Origin: Acidobacteriota bacterium
Lineage (GTDB): Bacteria; Acidobacteriota; Terriglobia; Acidiferrales; UBA7541
Direction: 5' to 3'
DNA: 5,760 nt
Assembly (NCBI GenBank): GCA_003224075.1
Contig: QHYF01000276.1
Coordinates: 1-5,760, forward strand
Shown: piece by piece, positions 1 through 5,760 of the stretch
How the letters are laid out: every line of letters starts with the position of its first letter
How positions within the stretch are numbered: position 1 is the stretch's first letter
The notes under the pieces: model-generated
Database searches by the model: none
What the model was told of the DNA's origin: nothing
Seen by the model: the letters and a program-made list of their open reading frames with translations, nothing else
Program-made: the position numbers and the translations under genes

Positions 1-758
1 AACACATAGCTGTTGCTCTGGCGGTTGTTGGAAGTAGTGCCGGCGCCAAGAAAATCCCCCTCGTAGTAGCCCGTCACCTTGGCGTTGCCGATGCTCGTTT
101 CGGCCAGCAGTGTCGCTCGGCTCTGCCGGGCAGTGAAATTGTTTTCCGTCACCTTGCTGAGCGCGTTGTTGGGATAGGGGATGCCCGTGAAGGGGGTGTT
201 GATGTCGCCGCTAGTTGCGCGATTGCGGAACACCGTTGCAGCCTCAATGAAGCCGCCGGGCGTGAGGTTGATGCCCTTATAGTGAATCGTGCTCGGGCCT
301 TCCTCGGCCGCCTTCTGCGCCGCAGCCTGTTCTTTTGCCAAAGTGGTCTTCACGACCTCGTTGCTGGCCTTCAGGTCACCGACCGTGGAGTTGAGGGTCG
401 CCGCAGCGGACTTCACTTCCGCAGTGGTGTTCACGGCTTCGGCGGCTTTGCTGCTCGCTTCCGCGGCGCGAGCGTTGGCCGCCGCCCCAGCTTCACGGGC
501 TTCGTCGATCTGGCGGTCGCGCTTCGCCAGCTCTTCCTTCAAAAGCTGGAGCTCTTCCTGTTGCGATTGCACGGCTTGGCGGAGTTCCTCGAGCTGGGCC
601 GCGATGGCCAAATCCGGCTTCTCAGCCTTCTTGGCGGCCTTCGGCTTCGCCGGTTGAGCCCCCTTGGCAGGCTGTGCCTCGGCATCCTTGGGCGTATCGG
701 CCAAAGCAGTTCCCGAAACAAGGAATATCGATAATGTGAGTGCAGCTAGTTTTTTCAT
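1..758 (-). CDS. Porin-like outer-membrane protein with N-terminal coiled coil (5' part only; 3' end beyond window)
   Basis: The frame runs open from ATG at 758 to the window edge, giving 252 residues with no stop. Residues 1-20 (MKKLAALTLSIFLVSGTALA) form a classic Sec signal peptide with a likely AxA cleavage before Asp21. Residues 22-48 are Lys/Pro/Ala-rich, and 52-150 form a heptad-like Ala/Glu/Gln/Lys-rich coiled coil. From about residue 156 the sequence changes to beta-barrel character (HYKGINLTPGGFIEA, then FTARQSRATLLAE, then alternating GYYEGDFLGAG). This layout matches porins of the DcaP or OprO/P type, in which the coiled coil lies in the periplasm and the barrel in the outer membrane; the wording resembles acidobacterial members. 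The purine-rich AAGAGAGAGGA just before ATG is a plausible ribosome-binding site. PhoB-type heptamers at 838-877 suggest induction by phosphate starvation, so phosphate or phosphorylated solutes are a reasonable cargo, but no substrate residue can be named from this fragment. Envelope localisation is confident, exact family moderate, substrate speculative. Confidence 0.82.
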   Translation of the reverse strand, partial: MKKLAALTLSIFLVSGTALADTPKDAEAQPAKGAQPAKPKAAKKAEKPDLAIAAQLEELRQAVQSQQEELQLLKEELAKRDRQIDEAREAGAAANARAAEASSKAAEAVNTTAEVKSAAATLNSTVGDLKASNEVVKTTLAKEQAAAQKAAEEGPSTIHYKGINLTPGGFIEAATVFRNRATSGDINTPFTGIPYPNNALSKVTENNFTARQSRATLLAETSIGNAKVTGYYEGDFLGAGTTSNNRQSNSYV

Positions 759-823
759 TTCCTCTCTCTTTGGAGCAAAATTCGACCTGGTACGGAAAAG
801 AGCGCGTACCACCCGCGGCAGAA

Positions 824-877
824 GGTAAAGGCAGCGTCTTACAGTTGCGTCAACTGAATGTGAATATCCTGTAACAA
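824..877 (-). promoter_or_regulatory. Pho box (four PhoB-type heptamers) and weak -10 before the porin gene
   Basis: Read on the minus strand, four 7-mers are spaced by exactly 4 bp (11-bp period): TTGTTAC (877-871), TATTCAC (866-860), AGTTGAC (855-849) and CTGTAAG (844-838). They resemble the PhoB half-site CTGTCAT/CTGTAAC, and the period is that of known Pho boxes, where each PhoB monomer occupies one helical turn. The array is oriented toward the porin ATG, 79 bp away. TTTACC at 829-824, 8 bp after the last heptamer, could serve as a poor -10 element; weak core promoters are usual when PhoB activates. The middle of the array shares ATTCACATTCA with the site before phoB. The spacing and the sharing are seen directly; binding by PhoB is inferred. 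Confidence 0.62.
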
Positions 878-1094
878 TAGGTGGAATTTCACGCGAAACC
901 GTTGACGTTTCAGAGGTTGCTGAGCTCTTAAGGCATCAACGCGCCTGCTCCGTTTCTTCGTAGTGAGCACGCTCCTGCGATTGACATGGCGCATGTTCGG
1001 CGCTCTGCATATTTACTGAGGCGGCGCTTTCGCTGGTTGCTTTGCGGCGGGCGGTTCCCGCGGCGGAGCGGGTGACAACCTTCCGGGGGGAGAA

Positions 1095-1125
1095 GGGGAC
1101 CGGAGCCAGGGGTGCACCGGTCCCC
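1095..1125. repeat. Perfect 9-bp inverted repeat (GGGGACCGG / CCGGTCCCC)
   Basis: GGGGACCGG at 1095-1103 pairs perfectly with CCGGTCCCC at 1117-1125 around a 13-nt loop. It lies about 145 bp past the phoR stop codon. The stem is strong and GC-rich, but there is no T tract on either side (TTCTCC follows on the minus strand, GTGGTAGG on the plus strand). It could slow polymerase, stabilise the phoR mRNA end, aid factor-dependent termination or bind a protein; the sequence does not decide. Confidence 0.5.
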
Positions 1126-1199
1126 GTGGTAGGACTGTACGTGAAGATCAAGCGCGCTCAGGCTGGCAGTTCGGGGTCACGTCCGAATGAAGGGCATGT

Positions 1200-1221
1200 G
1201 AATTCTCCGTAATCTCGGAAT
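1200..1221. repeat. Imperfect hairpin with GAATTC-containing arms
   Basis: Two GAATTC hexamers flank a CCG/CGG pair, so the strand can fold into a stem of GAATT plus CCG with a 2-nt bulge and a 6-nt loop. It lies about 50 bp past the phoR stop. No T run follows, so a terminator role is not supported, and chance is a real possibility. Confidence 0.25.
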
Positions 1222-1256
1222 TCGCGGGGGAAGATTCGACGGTTTGCTCAGCGATT

Positions 1257-1272
1257 CGAGCTATCGAGCTAT
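1257..1272. repeat. 8-bp tandem duplication over the phoR stop codon
   Basis: CGAGCTAT occurs twice in direct succession (1257-1264 and 1265-1272) and covers the phoR TAG stop at 1271-1269. A second in-phase copy looks like a small slippage duplication at the gene end. It does not change the call of the stop codon. Confidence 0.4.
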
Positions 1273-3049
1273 TGCCCGAGACGGGAGGCAGCGCGCTCCG
1301 GCTCGAACACGGGAACGGTAAAATGAAACTGAGAGCCCCGGCCGACTTCGCTTTCGACCCAGATACGGCCGCCCTGGGCTTCGACAAGGTGTTTGGCGAT
1401 GGCCAGACCAAGTCCGGTGCCACCCACCTCGCGCGATCGCGCGACATCAACACGGTAGAAGCGTTCGAAAATACGCGGCTGGTCGGACCGCGGGATACCG
1501 ATGCCGGTGTCGGAGACGGTGAAGACTACCTCGTTGCCGTTGGCGGCAGCGCTGACGCGGATCTGGCCGCCGGACGGAGTGTATTGAATGGCGTTGTCGA
1601 GCAGGTTTTGAAGCACTTCGGTGAGCCGAGGGCGGTCCGCGGCGATGTCCGGCAGGCGCTCCGGTAATTTGACCGATAGGTTCAAATCTTTTTCCTTGGC
1701 CGGGCGCTGCGCGGTCTCGATGCAGCTTTCCACGAACTGAGAGACGCTCAGACGGCGAATCTCCAGCTCGAGCCGGTCGGCGTCCATTTTCGAAAGTTTC
1801 AGGAGGTCCTCGGTGAGGCGCGCGAGACGCCGCGAGTGCTCAAGAATGATTTCGAGGAAGCGGATGCGATTCTGCGGGTCGTCGAGGGCGCCCGCAAGAA
1901 GCGTTTCGGCAAAGCCCTGGATGGCGGTGAGCGCAGGCCGGTGATGTCGTGCAGCACGATGACCGCGCCAGAGGTGTCGGCGGCGCGGACGGAGGCCACA
2001 GTCACGGCGAAAAAATGCTGGCGGAGCGTGCCAGTGACGATTTCAGCTTGAACGCGCGGCTCGCCCTTCAAGACCTGGCGGACCGCCTCGATCAACTCCG
2101 TCTGCCGCACCACTTCCAGAAGCGCGCTTCCCGATTGCGGCGGGACGTCCAAGCCGAGAATCTCCGCGAAGCCCTGATTCGCGAAAAGCAGCCGCTCCGA
2201 AGCGTTCACGACCGCAACGCCTTCCACCATGCTTGCGAGAATTGCCGAGGAGAGATTGCGCTCTTCGGTCAGCGTTCGAATGGTGCGGTCGAGACGCGCA
2301 GCGGTTTCGTTGAGCGAAACCGCCAGAGCCTCCATGGCATCGCCGCTGCGATCCGCTTCGATGGGGCGAAAATCGCCTTCGGCCACCCGGCGCGAGAATT
2401 CCGTCAGGCGCTCGACGCGAGTCGAGAAAGACCGCGAAATCAGCAATGAAACCATCCCGGTGACCAGCAGCATGACCAAGGAGGCCAGCCAAAGCCGGCG
2501 ACGGAATTCCCGCAGCTCTTCGTCCACGGTTTGGACGGGGAGCGCAAAACGAAGGACCATGGGCGGCCCGTTGGCGACGGACAAACGCACGGCGTAGTAC
2601 AAGAGGTCACGATTGATGGTGACACTGTGGCGAATGGATTGGCCGTTGCCGCTTGCAAAGGCGGCCCGGATTTCCGGGCGTCCGGCGTGATTTTCCATGG
2701 TTTGCGGATCGGACTGCGAATCCGCCAGCACCTTGCCACTCTCCGTGATCACGGTCACGCGCGCGCCACTTGCAGCCATTTGAGAAACCCAGCCGCGAAG
2801 GCTGGCGGCGGAGTCCTCTAACTGAGCTGAACTTGAAGGAGCCAAAGGAGCCGGAGAATTGGGAGGCAACCGAGGCGGATTCGCGAGAGCGATGCGCGCA
2901 ATCGCGGCCAGTTGTTCGAAACCGGTCCGTTCGTAATCGCGCCGCAGGGCGCGCTCGGCATAGAAATCGACCGGCAGCAGGATCGCGATCAGCAGCGCGA
3001 AAAAGGCAAAGCCGAGTTTCCAGAAAAGATTAAGCCGCACGGGTTTCAA
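1269..3049 (-). pseudogene. phoR: PhoR-type sensor histidine kinase, broken by loss of the H box with a frame change
   Basis: Membrane sensor kinase expected to phosphorylate PhoB under low phosphate. The first frame (TTG at 3049, overlapping phoB by 20 bp; GTG at 3040 is an alternative) gives TM1 about 11-30, a periplasmic region 31-185, TM2 186-205, HAMP about 206-258 and PAS about 267-372, ending in VLHDITGL. After residue 372 that frame gives 44 unrelated residues and stops at 1799. The kinase continues in another frame from 1931: LTAIQGFAETLL, the second dimerisation helix, the N box (LTEVLQNLLDNAIQYTP), G1 (VSDTGIGIP), F box (IFERFYRV) and G2 (GGTGLGLAIAKHLVEAQGG), ending at TAG 1271-1269. 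The roughly 20 residues that normally join these parts, including the phospho-accepting His of SHELRTP, are missing. A deletion of about 61 bp explains both loss and frame shift. An intact gene would encode about 613 residues. Family identity is strong; whether the lesion is real or an assembly error is open. Confidence 0.85.
1929..1936 (-). other. phoR: Deletion and frame-change junction in phoR
   Basis: On the minus strand the last codon of the first frame that fits the family is CTG (Leu372, 1936-1934). Two bases (CG, 1933-1932) look like the remnant of the following Arg codon, and CTC ACC GCC ATC (Leu-Thr-Ala-Ile) starts at 1931 in the other frame. In intact relatives about 20 residues carrying the His-phosphorylation site lie between these points, so the missing length should be 3n+1, close to 61 bp. 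The join can be placed only to within a few bases because CG would be present on both sides if the lost Pro codon was CCG. Confidence 0.8.
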
Positions 3050-3725
3050 ACAAATAGCCTGCGCCGCGCACAGTTTTCAAATGCGTGGGGTTTTCCGGAT
3101 CGGATTCGATTTTTTCGCGCAAGCGGCGAACGTACACGTCCACGCTGCGCGGCGTGACAAAGCGATTGGTTCCCCACACGGCATCGAGCAATTGATCGCG
3201 CGTGAAGACGCGATTGGGGCGCGAAGCAAGGTAGTAGAGCAGCCGGAATTCGAGCGTGCTGAGCGGTACGGCCTTCCCGGAATGGCTCACGCGATAGGAA
3301 GCCGGATCGATTGCCAGCTTGCCAACTTCAATGACACGCGGCGCGTCCGAGGGTGGCTCCGCACGGCGGAGCAGCGCCTTGACGCGCGCGAGGAGTTCGC
3401 GCGGGCTGAAGGGCTTGGTCACGTAATCGTCGGCGCCCATCTCCAGGCCCACGACGCGGTCGGCTTCCTCGCCGCGCGCCGTGAGCATGAGAATCGGCAA
3501 ACGATTGAGGGACTCATCCCGGCGAATTTCCCGGCAGATTTCCAGGCCGGAAAGTTTCGGAAGCATGAGGTCGAGAAGGAGCAGATCGGGCGGCGACTTT
3601 TTCAAGGTGCCCAAGCCGGTGCTGCCATCAAGAGCGGCACTGACCTGAAAACCTTCGTTGGCGAGATTGTAGCGAACCAGTTCGACGATATCGCGGTCGT
3701 CTTCGATAATCAGGATGCGTTTCAT
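3030..3725 (-). CDS. phoB: PhoB-type response regulator (OmpR family)
   Basis: Cytoplasmic DNA-binding regulator of the phosphate-starvation response, 231 residues, the usual length for PhoB. Residues 1-120 form a receiver domain: acidic pocket Asp9-Asp10 (ILIIEDD), phospho-acceptor Asp52 (LLLLDLMLP), Thr82 (LTARG) and Lys104 (YVTKPFSPRE), so every residue needed for phosphorylation is present. Residues about 131-229 form an OmpR-type winged helix with the recognition segment FVTPRSVDVYVRRLREKIE and the closing hairpin TVRGAGYLFE. The ATG at 3725 is chosen because MKRILIIEDD begins exactly at the receiver's first strand. The frame is open upstream to a GTG at 3830, but that extension looks non-coding. 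No clear Shine-Dalgarno is visible. It overlaps phoR by 20 bp, indicating a co-transcribed pair, and a PhoB-type site at 3875-3903 suggests autoregulation. PhoB, rather than another OmpR-family regulator, is supported by the PhoR-like partner and the two Pho boxes. Confidence 0.92.
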   Translation of the reverse strand: MKRILIIEDDRDIVELVRYNLANEGFQVSAALDGSTGLGTLKKSPPDLLLLDLMLPKLSGLEICREIRRDESLNRLPILMLTARGEEADRVVGLEMGADDYVTKPFSPRELLARVKALLRRAEPPSDAPRVIEVGKLAIDPASYRVSHSGKAVPLSTLEFRLLYYLASRPNRVFTRDQLLDAVWGTNRFVTPRSVDVYVRRLREKIESDPENPTHLKTVRGAGYLFETRAA

Positions 3726-3862
3726 GCAGTTCGAGCGTACCGCACGCCGGCTTGAGGGCAGTTTACCGTAGGACGGCGAATTGCGGTAGGCATGGGAAAG
3801 ATTTGGCTTATCCAAGGATTGGTGTAACACAACTGATTGTCGCAGGGCCGGGCGGCGGCGTG

Positions 3863-3903
3863 GGTAAAGGGCCGGTTACATGAATGTGAATGCCAGGTTA
3901 CAG
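3863..3903 (-). promoter_or_regulatory. Pho box (three PhoB-type heptamers) and weak -10 before phoB
   Basis: On the minus strand, CTGTAAC (3903-3897), CATTCAC (3892-3886) and ATGTAAC (3881-3875) are separated by exactly 4 bp each, giving the 11-bp period of PhoB operators and close matches to the CTGTCAT/CTGTAAC half-site. TTTACC (3868-3863), 6 bp further on, is a possible weak -10. The array starts 11 bp after the sucA stop codon and lies 149 bp before the phoB ATG, which predicts a leader of roughly 130 nt. No terminator separates sucA from this site, so read-through from sucA may supply a basal level. The repeats are seen directly; the function is inferred from known phoB autoregulation. 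Confidence 0.68.
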
Positions 3904-3913
3904 CGGCGGAAGC

Positions 3914-5760
3914 TTAGTCGTTGCTTGTGGTTGTGAAGGCGAGCGCAAGGAGCGTTTTTTGCTCCAGCTCATGCGCCTTCGCGGATCCCGTTGCGGGGCT
4001 GGCGCTGGCCGAGCGCTTGACGGAGCGAACGCTGAGTCCGAGGGACTTGGCAACGCGCTCCAGCCGGGGCAAAACATAGGAAAGCGCTCCCATGTTTGCG
4101 GGTTCTTCCTGTACCCACACGATCTCGCGCGCGCCGGGATACTCCGCGATGGCCGCTGAGATTTCGTTGCGCGCCAGCGGGTAAAGCTGGTCGAGGAGCA
4201 AGATCGCCGTGCTGGTGTCCTTGCGGCGGCGGCGTTCGGCGCGCAACTCGTGGCCGACCTTGCCGCTGGCGATGAGGATGCGTTTGGCGTCGCGCACTTC
4301 ATGATCCGGTACGATCGGCTGGAAGCGCGGGCGCGTGAACTCCTCGATGTTCGAACTGGCATCGGGGTGGCGCAGCATGCTTTTGGGCGTGAAAACGATG
4401 AGCGGCTTGCGCCACGGGCGTCGCGCCTGGCGCCTCAGCATGTGGAAATATTGCGCGGCGGTGGAAGGCTGGCAGATCTGCATGTTATCTTCGGCAGCGA
4501 GCTGCATGAAGCGTTCCATGCGCGCGCTGGAGTGTTCCGGGCCCTGGCCCTCGTAACCGTGCGGCAGAAGCATGACCAGGCCCGCGGGCAAATTCCATTT
4601 GTCCTCGCCCGCGCTGATGAACTGGTCAATGATCACCTGCGCGCCGTTGGCGAAATCTCCGAACTGCGCTTCCCACAGGACGAGAGCTTCCGGATAGTCG
4701 CGGCTGAAGCCGTATTCGAAACCGAGGCAGCCTGCTTCGGAGAGAGAGGAATTGTAGATCTCGCAGAAGCCCTGGTCCGGAGCCAGGTGCGCGAGCGGCA
4801 GATATTCCTCTTCCGTCTCCGAATCGACCAGCACCGCGTGGCGTTGGTTGAACGTGCCGCGCTGCGAATCTTGACCCGTTAGGCGAACGGGAGTGCCTTC
4901 GAGCAGCAAAGAACCGAACGCCAGCGCCTCGGCGAAGCCATAATCGACCGCGCGTTTTCCATGGCCCATCTCGCCGCGCTGTTGGAGTAATTTCACGATT
5001 TTCGGATGAACGTGAAATCCTTGCGGCACGCGGACGAGGCCGTCAGTAGTTTCCGCCAGCTTTTCGCGCGTGAGGCCGGTGTCGACTTCATACTCGGGTT
5101 TGTAGCACCCGTGGTAATACGGCGCCCAATATTCGGGTAATTTGCGAAGCTGCGGAATCTTTTTCACCGCGCGCGCCTGCGTTTGTTCTTCTTCGTACTC
5201 CCTGCGGATCTTTTCCGCAATCTGCGCGGCATCCACGCCGATGTGCTCGGCATAAATTTTCCAGAGGGGAGGGTGATTCTTAATGCGCTCGTACAGGCGC
5301 GGCTCGGTGATCGTGGGATCGTCGACTTCGCTGTGGCCGTGGCGACGGTAACCGATGATGTCGACGACGACCTCGCCTCCAAACGTCGCTCGATATTCCG
5401 CAGCAATCCGGCCGATGCGCACGACCGCGTCGGGGTCTTCCGCGTTGACGTGGAAGATCGGCACGGACTGGCGCTTGGCAATGTCAGAAGCAAAACGCGA
5501 AGAGTGCTCCTGCGTGGGCCGCGTGGTGAAGCCGATCAGATTGTTCACGATAATGTGAATCGTGCCGCCGACGGTGTAGGCCTCCAGATCCGAGAGGTTG
5601 AGCGTTTCCGCCCAGATCCCCTGACCCGCGAACGCTGCATCGCCGTGCATCACAATGGGCACCACGGTATTCAGCGTCGCGCGAGTGCGGTCAATCTGGC
5701 TGCCGTCCACGCCGGCCCGTGTCTGTTTCGCGCGGGCACGGCCCATGGCCACGGGATCGA
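3914..5760 (-). CDS. sucA: 2-oxoglutarate dehydrogenase E1 component (C-terminal part; 5' end beyond window)
   Basis: Thiamine-diphosphate-dependent E1 subunit of the 2-oxoglutarate dehydrogenase complex, which decarboxylates 2-oxoglutarate and passes the succinyl group to E2 lipoyl groups in the TCA cycle. The frame is open to the right edge and reads DPVAMGRARAKQT there, which is internal to the family, so the GTG at 5752 is not the true start; about 615 of a typical 930 or so residues are present. Counting from 5752: the diphosphate/Mg-binding motif HGDAAFAGQG at 36-45 with NN at 70-71, the family-specific YRRHGHSEVDDPTITEP at 135-151, then the pyrimidine-binding transketolase-like domain with LTGQDSQRGTFNQRHAVL (291-308), FEYGFS (345-350), EAQFGDFANGAQVIIDQFISAGEDKW (361-386) and LPHGYEGQGPEHSSARMERFMQL (396-418). 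The C-terminal domain ends with IVWVQEEPANMGALSYV (543-559). It is intact within the window. No sucB follows; phoB comes next, so sucA is the last gene of its unit on this side. Confidence 0.95.
   Translation of the reverse strand, partial: DPVAMGRARAKQTRAGVDGSQIDRTRATLNTVVPIVMHGDAAFAGQGIWAETLNLSDLEAYTVGGTIHIIVNNLIGFTTRPTQEHSSRFASDIAKRQSVPIFHVNAEDPDAVVRIGRIAAEYRATFGGEVVVDIIGYRRHGHSEVDDPTITEPRLYERIKNHPPLWKIYAEHIGVDAAQIAEKIRREYEEEQTQARAVKKIPQLRKLPEYWAPYYHGCYKPEYEVDTGLTREKLAETTDGLVRVPQGFHVHPKIVKLLQQRGEMGHGKRAVDYGFAEALAFGSLLLEGTPVRLTGQDSQRGTFNQRHAVLVDSETEEEYLPLAHLAPDQGFCEIYNSSLSEAGCLGFEYGFSRDYPEALVLWEAQFGDFANGAQVIIDQFISAGEDKWNLPAGLVMLLPHGYEGQGPEHSSARMERFMQLAAEDNMQICQPSTAAQYFHMLRRQARRPWRKPLIVFTPKSMLRHPDASSNIEEFTRPRFQPIVPDHEVRDAKRILIASGKVGHELRAERRRRKDTSTAILLLDQLYPLARNEISAAIAEYPGAREIVWVQEEPANMGALSYVLPRLERVAKSLGLSVRSVKRSASASPATGSAKAHELEQKTLLALAFTTTSND

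Larger units (their letters stand above)
878..1268. other. Gene-free stretch between phoR and the porin promoter
   Basis: No convincing coding region was found on either strand. The open frames here are short, have non-ATG starts without a ribosome-binding site and give low-complexity Arg/Ala/Ser-rich peptides. The stretch contains a perfect 9-bp inverted repeat (1095-1125), an imperfect hairpin built on two GAATTC sites (1200-1221), a short GCGGG/CCCGC hairpin (1047-1061) and GAAAC/GTTTC arms (895-911) just upstream of the Pho box. None is followed by a T run, so a standard intrinsic terminator after phoR is not evident. I recognise no tRNA, riboswitch or small RNA. Confidence 0.5.

Noticed and set aside
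282..734. Plus-strand open frames opposite the porin gene
   Set aside because: They are antisense shadows of the Ala/Lys-rich coiled-coil codons; the minus-strand frame has a signal peptide and a porin-like barrel.
936..1151. Possible 71-residue minus-strand gene in the gap after phoR
   Set aside because: It has a TTG start, no ribosome-binding site, low-complexity composition and no recognisable motif.
1140..1211. Short plus-strand peptide (GTG start, 23 codons) with an AGGA upstream
   Set aside because: It is too short, with a non-ATG start and no family resemblance; a chance match is likely.
1200..1221. Intrinsic terminator for phoBR
   Set aside because: The stem is short and bulged and has no T run after it on the minus strand.
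1799..1935. Programmed ribosomal frameshift in phoR
   Set aside because: A frameshift alone would keep the H-box codons. Here about 20 residues are physically absent, and no slippery heptamer is visible at the junction.
3081..3755. Long plus-strand open frame opposite phoB (224 codons)
   Set aside because: It is the antisense shadow of phoB, which has all receiver and winged-helix residues in the minus frame.
3726..3830. N-terminal extension of phoB from GTG at 3830
   Set aside because: The extra 35 residues show no family resemblance, and MKRILIIEDD at 3725 is the standard receiver start. The open frame is probably chance in the leader.
4250..4882. Plus-strand open frame opposite sucA
   Set aside because: It mirrors highly conserved sucA sequence and has no recognisable domain of its own.
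1..5760. Mobile element, CRISPR array, tRNA, or defence system
   Set aside because: I found no transposase-like frame, no regularly spaced long repeats and no cloverleaf sequence. Apart from the phoR lesion, the window looks like ordinary chromosome.

Overview
The window most likely comes from a GC-rich (roughly 55-60 % by eye) Gram-negative bacterium, probably an Acidobacteriota member. The best clue is the gene at the left edge. It encodes a signal peptide, a long Ala/Lys/Glu-rich coiled coil and then the start of a beta-barrel, with a stretch (HYKGINLTPGGFIEA and ARQSRATLLAE) that I recognise from the abundant porin-like proteins of soil Acidobacteria. The taxon call is inference, because no rRNA or other marker gene is present.

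All supported genes lie on the minus strand, so transcription runs right to left. From right to left: (1) 3914-5760, the C-terminal two thirds of the E1 component of 2-oxoglutarate dehydrogenase (sucA), with its 5' end outside the window; (2) 3875-3903, three PhoB-type heptamers at an 11-bp period, only 11 bp after the sucA stop; (3) 3030-3725, an intact PhoB-type response regulator; (4) 1269-3049, its partner phoR sensor kinase, overlapping phoB by 20 bp but broken; (5) 759-1268, a gene-free stretch holding a 9-bp inverted repeat and, at its left end (838-877), four more PhoB-type heptamers; (6) 1-758, the 5' part of the outer-membrane porin gene, whose 3' end is outside the window.

The region reads as a small phosphate-starvation locus. 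PhoR would sense phosphate status and phosphorylate PhoB. PhoB would then act on two similar operators, one before phoB itself (autoregulation) and one before the porin (phosphate or phosphate-ester uptake across the outer membrane). The two operators share the 11-mer ATTCACATTCA, and each is followed 6-8 bp later by CCTTTACC, a possible -10 region.

The most notable finding is in phoR. The reading frame goes straight from the end of the PAS domain (HDITGL) into the segment that normally follows the H box (LTAIQGFAETLL), with a frame change at about position 1931. The block that should lie between, some 20 residues including the phospho-accepting histidine (the SHELRTP motif), is absent. The simplest explanation is a single deletion of about 61 bp, either a real kinase-inactivating mutation or an assembly or sequencing error. 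The ATPase domain downstream is otherwise intact.
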